A model generated the notes under the pieces. That model saw only the letters and a program-made list of their open reading frames with translations. It ran no database searches and was not told the origin of the DNA. The position numbers and the translations under genes were made by a program. From NCBI RefSeq assembly GCF_047250385.1, contig NZ_JBLBVM010000042.1:1-64000 (forward strand): a DNA stretch of 64,000 nucleotides, read 5' to 3'. Of the stretch, positions 53,071-60,870 are shown in pieces (position 1 is the stretch's first letter; each line of letters begins with the position of its first letter). The stretch comes from Glaciecola sp047250385 (GTDB taxonomy: Bacteria; Pseudomonadota; Gammaproteobacteria; Enterobacterales; Alteromonadaceae).

Positions 53071-53424
53071 ATGCACGACTTACCCCACCAAGAAAATCCA
53101 TTTGAAGCGAGTTGGTCCGCGAAGGGCAACACCTTATGTTTAGGTCATTGGATAATAAAGTATGAAGGCCGCCTGCTAATATTACCGAGTCCCCTAGCTG
53201 ACAATCATATGGATACGTTTGGCATATACAGTTGGTTATTTCCCGATGATGAAGACTATGCCGAAGGGCTTGAGCTAGAAGAGTGGATTAACCAAAAAGC
53301 CGACTGGTTAATCGAGTTATTCGATCAACAAGATATTCCATTTAATGAACAAACGGTAGAATGGTTTTACGAGGCGGTTAACCGAAGTGACTGGCGCTGC
53401 GGTAGCTGTGGCGGCTGCCTTTAA
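53071..53424 (+). CDS. Small conserved protein ending in CGSCGGCL
   Basis: This 117-residue soluble protein has no recognised domain. Its first part is aromatic and acidic (LCLGHWIIKYEGRLLILP, YSWLFPDDEDYAEG). Its last nine residues are RCGSCGGCL, with three cysteines in a C-x2-C-x2-C pattern. I recall similar proteins at the ends of nar operons in other marine gammaproteobacteria, but cannot check this. The motif could bind metal or an Fe-S cluster, or form a redox pair. No ribosome site stands out except GCAGAGC before the ATG. Confidence 0.7.
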   Translation: MHDLPHQENPFEASWSAKGNTLCLGHWIIKYEGRLLILPSPLADNHMDTFGIYSWLFPDDEDYAEGLELEEWINQKADWLIELFDQQDIPFNEQTVEWFYEAVNRSDWRCGSCGGCL

Positions 53425-53738
53425 CATGATAATAAATATAAAAACTATTCTTATAACTCAAGCATAATGGCGCTTTCTAGCGTTTGTTATAAATTTTGAT
53501 TGCATCAAGCTCTACTGTCCGCCTTATTCATATAATTTTCATAAATCGATACATTTTTTTTATAAATACAATAAATTTGGTCGATAACAATGAATAACAC
53601 GTATATATTGTTATAAGTAGGCATTAATTTGTTTACTGAATTGATTGGTCTAACAGGGTAAGAATGATTTATAAAGAGCAGTATGTAATTAATGTTATCA
53701 GTCTTTTTCGTTTTTTCTTTCTCAACTAAAATGGATGA
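53425..53738. other. AT-rich intergenic stretch
   Basis: No gene is visible in this 314-bp stretch. It includes inverted arms ATAACAAT and ATTGTTAT (53584-53591 and 53607-53614). The 3' end runs into the unconventional 5' end of the EAL gene. Confidence 0.45.
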
Positions 53739-53945
53739 AATCAGATTAGCGATATTTTAGCCCGCACAAATATTATTAATGACGCTATTCATCAGTTATT
53801 CGATGCAGTAGGAGCTATCTCTGTTCAAGGCTACGATGAGGAACGCAAAGTAGTCTATTGGAATGAAGGAAGCGAAGCACTCTACGGATACAGCCAAGCT
53901 GAGGCACTTGGCCAAAGAATAGAAGATCTCATTATTCCTAAGCCA
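53739..53945 (+). other. In-frame 5' extension of the PAS-GGDEF-EAL gene with no standard start
   Basis: The frame of the next gene is open back to a TGA at 53736 and encodes the front half of a PAS domain (INDAIHQLFDAVGAISV, VVYWNEGSEALYGYS, LGQRIEDLI). It contains no ATG, GTG or TTG before 53946. An ATG at 53731 lies in another frame and would join only after a one-base shift. The alternative is a rare ATT start at 53745 (with GGATG eight bases upstream). Confidence 0.7.
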
Positions 53946-55796
53946 ATGCGGGATATCGTGGTGTCTGCGCACACTGATTGGTTGAACAAAGGGATAGAGA
54001 TCCCTGCGGCCGAACTTACCTTACGCAGTAAAAATAACGATGATGTGCATGTTTTCTCAAGCCACGTCATGTTTACAAATCAAAACAATGAAAAAGAAAT
54101 GTATTGTATTGATATTAATCTAGCGGACCTTAAAGACGCTCAAGCTCAAGCCGTATTCAAAGAAAGTATGCTTGACGTGGTTCTCAAAGCAACACCTGAC
54201 ATATTTTTCCTTTTGGCCGACGATGGTCTTATTCTCGATTACTATGCAAGTAATAAAACGAAACTCTACTTGCCGCCAAATGAAATTATAGGCAAAAACA
54301 TGGTGGGGATCCTCCCTCCAGACGTCGATAAAAAATTTCGTTTGAACATTGCAAAAACAGTACAAAATGGTGGCGTAACCAGCTTTGAGTATGAACTAGA
54401 TTTACCAAATGGCTTAACTCATTTCGAAGCCAGAATTAGCCATCTTAGTGCTTACAATCAACTTGTAATTATCGTTCGGGACATTACTGAACAACATAAA
54501 TCAGCAGAACTGATTCGTCAGCATGCATACTTTGACGCCTTAACATCGCTTCCTAACCGCTTCTTATCACTCGATCGTTTGTCACAAATGTTAAAGGATG
54601 CTGAAAGAAATACCGAAAAAACAGCGGTTCTTTTCTTGGATTTAGATGATTTCAAAAAAGTGAATGATTCCTTAGGGCACGAAGCAGGTGATAAGTTATT
54701 AATTGAAGCCGCGAGACGATTGAACTTAGCAGTGCGCAAACAAGATACGGTTGGGCGCTTAGGTGGTGATGAATTTATTGTTTTGCTGAGAACTCTTAAC
54801 GAAGATTACAACGCCTTAGATGTCGCTGAAAATCTGCTCACTCTTTTTCGAGAGCCTTTCAAAATTGATAATCGAGAGTTAATTTTAACGCTTAGTATTG
54901 GTATCGCTATATCCCCAGAAAATGGCACTGGCGCATCTGATTTATTGCGCAATGCCGATACGGCAATGTATCAAGCAAAAGAGATGGGCCGCAACACCTA
55001 CTCCTTCTATACCAAAGAAATGAATATCATCATGCTGCGTCGTTTTGAAATTGAAGAACAAATGCATGGCGCGCTTGAACGCAGTGAATTCGAAGTATAT
55101 TTTCAGCCTCAGCTTGACGTTAAAAGCGGTCGAGTGACGGGTGCAGAAGCTCTGCTTCGTTGGCACAGTCCTGTGTTAGGCAATATCCGCCCTGATGAGT
55201 TTATTCCTATTGCAGAGCAAACCGGCATCATCGTCCCCATTGGTGAGTTTGTTATTCAGCAAGCATTGCAATTCTTGAAGCTATGGGAGAATGAGCATAA
55301 AGGGAATTACAACATGGCGGTAAACGTTTCGCCACGTCAATTTAGAGATAACAATTTAGTTTCGTTTATTAAAGAATCGCTACATAAAGAGGGAATAAGC
55401 GCGAGTAGATTAGAGTTTGAAATTACGGAAGGGGTTTTGATGACGGGGAGTTCCTACATCGATGCCACTTTAACTGAATTGCATGATCTCGGTATAAAAT
55501 TATCAATGGATGACTTCGGTACAGGTTATTCATCGCTTAGTTACTTGCGCCAATACGCATTTGATGTACTCAAAATTGATCGTAGCTTTATCAACGGCAT
55601 TACCTTGAATAAAGAGGATTGTGACTTAGTGAAAGCAACGATTGCCATGGCTCATAGCCTAGGCTTAACCGTTGTAGCCGAGGGCGTTGAACAGGAGGAG
55701 CAGCTAACCTTACTGAATAAATTAGATTGTGATTATGTGCAAGGCTTCTTCTTTAGCAAACCCATACCTGCAAATGAGATGATAAAATTTAAGTGA
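53946..55796 (+). CDS. PAS-GGDEF-EAL c-di-GMP signalling protein (5' end uncertain)
   Basis: From ATG 53946 the protein has 616 residues, but that start cuts through a PAS domain whose first half lies upstream. A second PAS (about 75-190, ILDYYASNKTKLYLPPNEIIGKN) leads to an intact GGDEF (RLGGDEFIVLL) and an intact EAL domain (GAEALLRW, DDFGTGYSSLSYL, FKVLKIDRSF-like and VAEGVE). It could make or break c-di-GMP. Both catalytic motifs are whole, unlike the degenerate proteins elsewhere. No partner is adjacent. A frameshift or rare start at the 5' end must be resolved. Confidence 0.85.
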   Translation: MRDIVVSAHTDWLNKGIEIPAAELTLRSKNNDDVHVFSSHVMFTNQNNEKEMYCIDINLADLKDAQAQAVFKESMLDVVLKATPDIFFLLADDGLILDYYASNKTKLYLPPNEIIGKNMVGILPPDVDKKFRLNIAKTVQNGGVTSFEYELDLPNGLTHFEARISHLSAYNQLVIIVRDITEQHKSAELIRQHAYFDALTSLPNRFLSLDRLSQMLKDAERNTEKTAVLFLDLDDFKKVNDSLGHEAGDKLLIEAARRLNLAVRKQDTVGRLGGDEFIVLLRTLNEDYNALDVAENLLTLFREPFKIDNRELILTLSIGIAISPENGTGASDLLRNADTAMYQAKEMGRNTYSFYTKEMNIIMLRRFEIEEQMHGALERSEFEVYFQPQLDVKSGRVTGAEALLRWHSPVLGNIRPDEFIPIAEQTGIIVPIGEFVIQQALQFLKLWENEHKGNYNMAVNVSPRQFRDNNLVSFIKESLHKEGISASRLEFEITEGVLMTGSSYIDATLTELHDLGIKLSMDDFGTGYSSLSYLRQYAFDVLKIDRSFINGITLNKEDCDLVKATIAMAHSLGLTVVAEGVEQEEQLTLLNKLDCDYVQGFFFSKPIPANEMIKFK

Positions 55797-55831
55797 ACTA
55801 AGAAATAAGCCAAAAATTCTTCGAATTGAGT

Positions 55832-56920
55832 TTAATTAAGTACTTTACGTGAGAATTCACCGCGTTTTAACAGCACTGCTATGAACATAATAGCCACACC
55901 AACAGTCAGTGTATAACTATGCTCACCACCTATTAAAAACCCAATAGCATAAGCGGGAGTGCACAAGCCCAACAACCAAAAAAGAGTTGATTTTGATTTT
56001 CCGAACACAAGGTAAAGTGGGAAAACCAAGCTGTAGAAAAATAAAAAGCCTTTATAAATTGTTTCTTCCAGCGGCAAGTTAAATAGAGGAATAGAGCTTC
56101 CTTTCACATATGACAATAAACTTACAAAAAGCAAGGATACAAGTCCAATAGCGCTGGCGAGTAGTGAGGGTTTTATATATTTTTGAGTACTTAATTCACT
56201 GCAATGAGCGGCAATTGTGAATGCGGTTTGCAAAACTAAAAAGCCAATAATCGGATAAAGAATTGCAGATGGTAAGGCTTGTTTGAAAAATACTTCACCC
56301 AGGCTTCCCGCGTAACAAAACACCAAGACAAGCAAACTTAGAAACAAGACACCAAAACCAATAGAAAAACTTAGTTTCGGGTTCTTACTTTCCCTATAAG
56401 CTCGATGGAACGTGATGTCCAAATAAGGTGAAAAGATAAACCCAATAGCGAGTGGTAATACTGCATGCGGCCAATATTGCTTGGCGTTAAAGTTGATGGT
56501 TGGCCACTCGTAACCCAAAAAGCTTACAAATAAACCAATCGCAAGCAGATAAAAAGCTAAAGCCCAGTAGTTTATAAAACCTTTACTCAAATAAATCACA
56601 AAGCCAATTGCCAGCATACTTGGCATTAACAGGGGTTGATCAATCATTGCACCCAGCCAGCTAATAAAGAATAACTGGTAGGCAATTGTGACGTAAGAAA
56701 ATGTCGCAATGGCAGGCTTATATTCACGCTCAAAAGATTGTTGCTGTTGAGGCTTTTTAAAATAAAAGCCCATCGCAATTGCACCGCCTATATTAAAAAT
56801 AGTGAACGCAGCTAACGCTGGCCATCCGTAGTCTCTGTTGAGTATAAGAGGAAAAAAACCGCCTAGACACCAGAGCCATGAGCAAGCCAAATAAAACGCA
56901 TTGTGTAAAGTATTAGACAA
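55832..56920 (-). CDS. Polytopic membrane protein of unknown function
   Basis: This 362-residue protein is very hydrophobic, with about ten helices, no signal peptide and no charged domain. The segment SPYLDITFHRAYRES in a polar loop is distinctive. It loosely recalls amino acid or solute permeases, but I do not recognise a family. The start is a TTG, 2 bp after the upstream stop of the hotdog protein, so the two are probably translated together. Confidence 0.7.
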   Translation of the reverse strand: MSNTLHNAFYLACSWLWCLGGFFPLILNRDYGWPALAAFTIFNIGGAIAMGFYFKKPQQQQSFEREYKPAIATFSYVTIAYQLFFISWLGAMIDQPLLMPSMLAIGFVIYLSKGFINYWALAFYLLAIGLFVSFLGYEWPTINFNAKQYWPHAVLPLAIGFIFSPYLDITFHRAYRESKNPKLSFSIGFGVLFLSLLVLVFCYAGSLGEVFFKQALPSAILYPIIGFLVLQTAFTIAAHCSELSTQKYIKPSLLASAIGLVSLLFVSLLSYVKGSSIPLFNLPLEETIYKGFLFFYSLVFPLYLVFGKSKSTLFWLLGLCTPAYAIGFLIGGEHSYTLTVGVAIMFIAVLLKRGEFSRKVLN

Positions 56921-56922
56921 GC

Positions 56923-57426
56923 TTAGTTACCCACAGGCCACATATGAAAACTGATCGTGCCAGAGCCAATACGTCGTGTTGATTTATTCTTTTCTTTATT
57001 GGTTCTGAATACTTTTATCGTCATATCAATGTTGAATTTACCACCCGCTTTTAATTTTTCTGCTAACTCTTCTAAGTCAACATACGCTTTGTACATGATT
57101 GCATCGAGTGATGGTAATAAAAATCGGTAGTTTAGGTGAGTGCAAATCATTCGATATTCACCTTTCGTTAGCATGAACAAATAAGACCCTGCCGCTAATT
57201 CTGAGTTACCTAAAATTGCACCACCGGCCATAGTTCCATACCAATTTACGTTCATCCGCCTTTTTGGCAGGATCGCGTAATAGTCGTCTTCAACAAAGTT
57301 CATTTTCAGGCCACTTTTGAAAACAAAAGGCATGAAAAAGAAACTAAGCAGCCTATTAAAAAAGCGGCTTTTTATAGACAAACGATTAAAGTATTTTTCT
57401 AACTTTGGTGTTAATGGGATTGCCAT
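56923..57426 (-). CDS. Hotdog-fold thioesterase-like protein (DUF4442/PaaI type)
   Basis: This 167-residue protein has the hotdog layout: a long helix at MAGGAILGNSELAAGSYLF, strands around RMNVNWYGT, and NYRFLLPSLDAIMYK. Such proteins hydrolyse acyl-CoA or act in acyl-ACP metabolism, and no catalytic residue can be assigned with certainty. The ATG has AGGTTATCC before it. It forms a two-gene unit with the membrane protein at 55832-56920. Confidence 0.8.
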   Translation of the reverse strand: MAIPLTPKLEKYFNRLSIKSRFFNRLLSFFFMPFVFKSGLKMNFVEDDYYAILPKRRMNVNWYGTMAGGAILGNSELAAGSYLFMLTKGEYRMICTHLNYRFLLPSLDAIMYKAYVDLEELAEKLKAGGKFNIDMTIKVFRTNKEKNKSTRRIGSGTISFHMWPVGN

Positions 57427-57630
57427 GGATAACCTAAAAACGTAACAGTAATATTAACGATATAAATCGCACTAATAAAATATGGCGACATCTTAACACT
57501 AGTCGACGTAGATCGTGAACACTTCCGCTTTGCAAATCCCTAGAGTTGTTTGTAAAGCCCACGCATACCCATGATTCATCAGCAAATGTCGTCTAACTTC
57601 TCACATAGCGACATATCACCCTATCAACGT

Positions 57631-59157
57631 TTATTGTATGAATTTTCGCATATCTTTGATGAGATCTTTGAACGAAGGTTCGTTCACATACATCATATGG
57701 CCGGCTGGATAATACGTCATCGTGACCTGAGATTTTCTTATACCGTGTCGCGCAAACGTATATTCAGCGTCGAAGAAAGGAGTAATCATATCGAAGTAGC
57801 CATTGGCAACAAGAATATTGAGGTCCTTATTGCGGCGCATTTGCTCACTCAGAATGCGTGATACGTTAACAAACTCTGGTTCACCATACGCATTATCTAC
57901 AATCGGCGACCAATCCCAATGGCGCCCAACTTCTGGGGAGTTAATATTGTAGTTTCTTTCCAAATCAACTTTCAGCTTTGCTTGGAAGTACTCGTTAATT
58001 GCAACTGCATATGCACTGCTTATGCTTTCGCTGGCAGCATCACCAGAGGGTCTACCGGCAACTTGGTCAATTTCAGAGCTAACATATCGTCCATCCAAAA
58101 AGCCAACGGTTTTGCCTTGCTCCCTTAACAACTCTTTTGAAAAGCGTGAAGTTAAAACTCGTAAGTCTGAACGCAGAATATAATCTTTATTGAGCCCAAT
58201 GAAAGTAGCCATTTTCTGCGCTATATCGTTTTTTTGCTGTTCGCTTAATTGGTTACCTTTAAATAGTGCAGGCAAATATTCGTCAGTAGCAAAGACTCTA
58301 CTTTTATCAACAAAACTTTCCAGTGATTCACCAGCTCCTGCTTTTCCATGGTAATGCGCAATAGCAGCAAGTGTGGGGAAAAACGTAACGTAGGCAATTA
58401 AGTTATCATCGATAGGCGTACTGCCCGTATAGTCCATAGCTTGGGAGATCATAACGATGCCATTTAGCGCTATATCTATGCCATTTTTTCGAAGTGCTCT
58501 CGCAACGCCGGCCGCTCTAGGACTACCATAGCTCTCACCAACGATATACTTTGGTGAATTCCAACGTTTATTTTTCGTTATCCAAATTCGAATAAACTCC
58601 GCGACAGAGTCGGTGTCAGCTTTAAGGCTCCAATAGTCTTTCGGCTCCCCCTTACCGACTAGTCTGCTGAATCCAGTTCCGATAGGGTCAATGAAAACCA
58701 AGTCCGTTTGATCGAGCAGGCTGTCGGGGTTATTCGACATCGAATAAGGGGCCGCACCATCATCTTCGTCAGCGGTGCTATTTACATCAACTTTCATCGG
58801 CCCCAACAATCCCATATGTAACCACATAGATGATGAGCCCGGCCCGCCGTTGAATATAAACGTCACCGGCCTTTTCGAGCCTTGTTTATGGTTGGTACGT
58901 AGGTAAGTTGTAGAGAAAAGGTGGCCCGTTACATCCCCATCTTTGTTGGATAATGCAATTTCACCCGCTACAGCGTTATATTTAACCGATTGACCACCAA
59001 ATGTGCCTTTGTGTTGGCTTTTAAATTCAACGAGTTTTGGTATTGCCTTGTCGCTAGTCGCTTTGCTTTCGTCTTTATTTGCGGCTGAAACCTGTAAGGC
59101 AACAAGAGAAAGCAACAGTATCGAGAAGCGAAAAAAACTTTGTTGAAAATGGCGCAT
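57631..59157 (-). CDS. S10 family serine carboxypeptidase, exported
   Basis: This 508-residue protein has a signal peptide (MRHFQQSFFRFSILLLSLVALQVSA). The S10 motifs are in order: FNGGPGSSSMW (oxyanion hole), the nucleophile Ser in YIVGESYGSPR, the Asp in ANGYFDMITPF and the His in YPAGHMMY. It removes C-terminal residues from peptides. The enzyme probably works in the periplasm or outside the cell with the S9 and tricorn proteases encoded nearby. A ribosome site GGAACACC precedes the ATG. Confidence 0.93.
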   Translation of the reverse strand: MRHFQQSFFRFSILLLSLVALQVSAANKDESKATSDKAIPKLVEFKSQHKGTFGGQSVKYNAVAGEIALSNKDGDVTGHLFSTTYLRTNHKQGSKRPVTFIFNGGPGSSSMWLHMGLLGPMKVDVNSTADEDDGAAPYSMSNNPDSLLDQTDLVFIDPIGTGFSRLVGKGEPKDYWSLKADTDSVAEFIRIWITKNKRWNSPKYIVGESYGSPRAAGVARALRKNGIDIALNGIVMISQAMDYTGSTPIDDNLIAYVTFFPTLAAIAHYHGKAGAGESLESFVDKSRVFATDEYLPALFKGNQLSEQQKNDIAQKMATFIGLNKDYILRSDLRVLTSRFSKELLREQGKTVGFLDGRYVSSEIDQVAGRPSGDAASESISSAYAVAINEYFQAKLKVDLERNYNINSPEVGRHWDWSPIVDNAYGEPEFVNVSRILSEQMRRNKDLNILVANGYFDMITPFFDAEYTFARHGIRKSQVTMTYYPAGHMMYVNEPSFKDLIKDMRKFIQ

Positions 59158-59356
59158 GAAGGTGTTCCAAATCTGAGATTAATTAGCGTATTAATAACAC
59201 ACAAACCAAGCGTTTGCACCAGAGCCAAACACGGGTTCTCGCAATCATTATATTTAAACTAGCTAGCTTTATTGCTTCTTTATTCGTCTTAATTCCTTTC
59301 GCTTGAGTAGGTGCTCCGGTAGGGTAAAATTCTAAACAAGCCCTATCGCAGCCAAT

Positions 59357-60622
59357 TTACCCATTTAATATCCTCATTAAGCCCTCAAGATATAGCTCTG
59401 GTAAATCCGGACCGTTAAATCGTTTAATCAAATCTTCTTTCTCAGTGACTAATTTACGCATCACAAAAAAGCATTGATATTCGACTTCATCAAGTACCAA
59501 TGAAAATTCTTCAATTTCGATAAAATCCGGTTTGCGCAGATTTGTTTGTAAATGGGTCAACCAGTCATGCTGAGCTTTACTGAGCACGCCGGATGCAATT
59601 ACAGTTTGTTCCAATTGATGCAGTAAGGATAATGGTTTGAAGTCGCTGGAGTCAGCCATTATGTCTTTGTGGTTTTTGTATATTTTAGCAAACTCCTTAA
59701 ACCATAAATTTAGTCTTTCGCGTTTGAGAATGCATACCTGAATTAATTGCTTGAATTCATCTTCAGAAAAGGCAGGTTTATATTCAAGGGGAAAGCGCTT
59801 AAACAAACGCATGAAAGCTCTATGGATGTTGGGATCGTACGCGGAACTGGGCACTTGCATAACCGCTAAGACAGAAGTCCATGAATATGGGCCATTCTTA
59901 ACCAGTTTGCGATAAAGAGCACTGGCTTGATCAACTATAGCAATGATTTTACCCTCTTCGCACAATTGGCTGCCTTGTTTTCCAAAAGGATAGCCAAATC
60001 CATCCAGTCGTTCGTGATGCTCTAATAATGCTCGGCTGACGATGCTGGGTAGGTTAGGCACCATATCAGCAAAATGTTTGGCGATCACAACATGCCCCTG
60101 CATCATTTTCCATTCCTGCTCGTTGTATTGACCCTTCTTGTTTACTACATTGGGATCGATATGCAGGAGACCAATGTCGGAGAGTAGGTTAGCGAGAAAT
60201 ACATTTTCTATCGTCGTTGTGGGCTTCTTAAGCTCTTTGCACAATGCAAAAGCGAGTACTGACGTAGATAAACAACGCCCAAATACATCTGGCAAGCGCT
60301 CCGCTAAAACCGTCAGTTTTTGTGTGATTAAAGGATAGCGATTTAGTAAATGGAATATATCCTGAGCGTCGCTCAACAGACCACTTTGGCGAACAATGTC
60401 TGATACTTGCATACTTTCTAAGTGCTGCTTAAAGAAATCAAACGAAGTTCTTTGGTTCAAATTTGATGAAAGGACGATGGACTGTTCTAAAGGCTTGAGT
60501 AATTTGTGTTTAGCAATTTTTTGAGCAAGGCTATAATCAAATTCAAGGCCTTTATTTGCAACAAGAGAGCCCCGCTGATTGTATATATTTTCAGCTAAAA
60601 TAACTTTGTTATTTTTACTCAC
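59357..60622 (-). CDS. Degenerate HD-GYP domain protein
   Basis: This 421-residue protein starts at a GTG. It has an HD-GYP fold (about 110-270). The glycine-rich motif HHERLDGFGYP (202-212) is intact. The HD motif reads SD (148-149, LLSDIGLLH instead of HDIGK), and the first helix has STSVL in place of a histidine-bearing segment. Metal binding should be weak or lost, so it may bind c-di-GMP or a partner rather than hydrolyse it. It is the third protein here with a damaged c-di-GMP motif. Confidence 0.8.
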   Translation of the reverse strand: MSKNNKVILAENIYNQRGSLVANKGLEFDYSLAQKIAKHKLLKPLEQSIVLSSNLNQRTSFDFFKQHLESMQVSDIVRQSGLLSDAQDIFHLLNRYPLITQKLTVLAERLPDVFGRCLSTSVLAFALCKELKKPTTTIENVFLANLLSDIGLLHIDPNVVNKKGQYNEQEWKMMQGHVVIAKHFADMVPNLPSIVSRALLEHHERLDGFGYPFGKQGSQLCEEGKIIAIVDQASALYRKLVKNGPYSWTSVLAVMQVPSSAYDPNIHRAFMRLFKRFPLEYKPAFSEDEFKQLIQVCILKRERLNLWFKEFAKIYKNHKDIMADSSDFKPLSLLHQLEQTVIASGVLSKAQHDWLTHLQTNLRKPDFIEIEEFSLVLDEVEYQCFFVMRKLVTEKEDLIKRFNGPDLPELYLEGLMRILNG

Positions 60623-60783
60623 CGCAGATAAGTGATTTAAATAATGCTCGTCGAACGTTTCCTTTAATAGAAGCTAATTCAATTTAAGTTTGTCAAAGAT
60701 AATAAAAGGAACAACCCGTTTTGTTAAACGTTTCTTGTAATAGGGAAAATTCTTGCAGAGGACCAAAGTACCAAGCAGGATCT

Positions 60784-60826
60784 AAAAACCGATGATAAAC
60801 AAAATCCACGCGCTGTTTATCACCGG
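60784..60826 (-). terminator. Rho-independent terminator after the S9 peptidase gene
   Basis: On the minus strand CCGGTGATAAACA pairs with TGTTTATCATCGG (one mismatch) and TTTTT follows. It lies 45 bp past the S9 stop. Confidence 0.75.
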
Positions 60827-60870
60827 CTACAAAGACAACATCAAAGATGCCAGATCACTCTTCGAAATAT

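Noticed and set aside
15959..53424. Complete denitrification pathway
   Set aside because: No nir, nor or nos gene is present, so only nitrate to nitrite reduction is supported.
57571..57861. Plus-strand open frame inside the S10 gene
   Set aside because: It overlaps conserved S10 coding sequence on the other strand and shows no domain.
59158..59356. Small gene between the S10 and HD-GYP genes
   Set aside because: No frame with a ribosome site or recognisable product was found.
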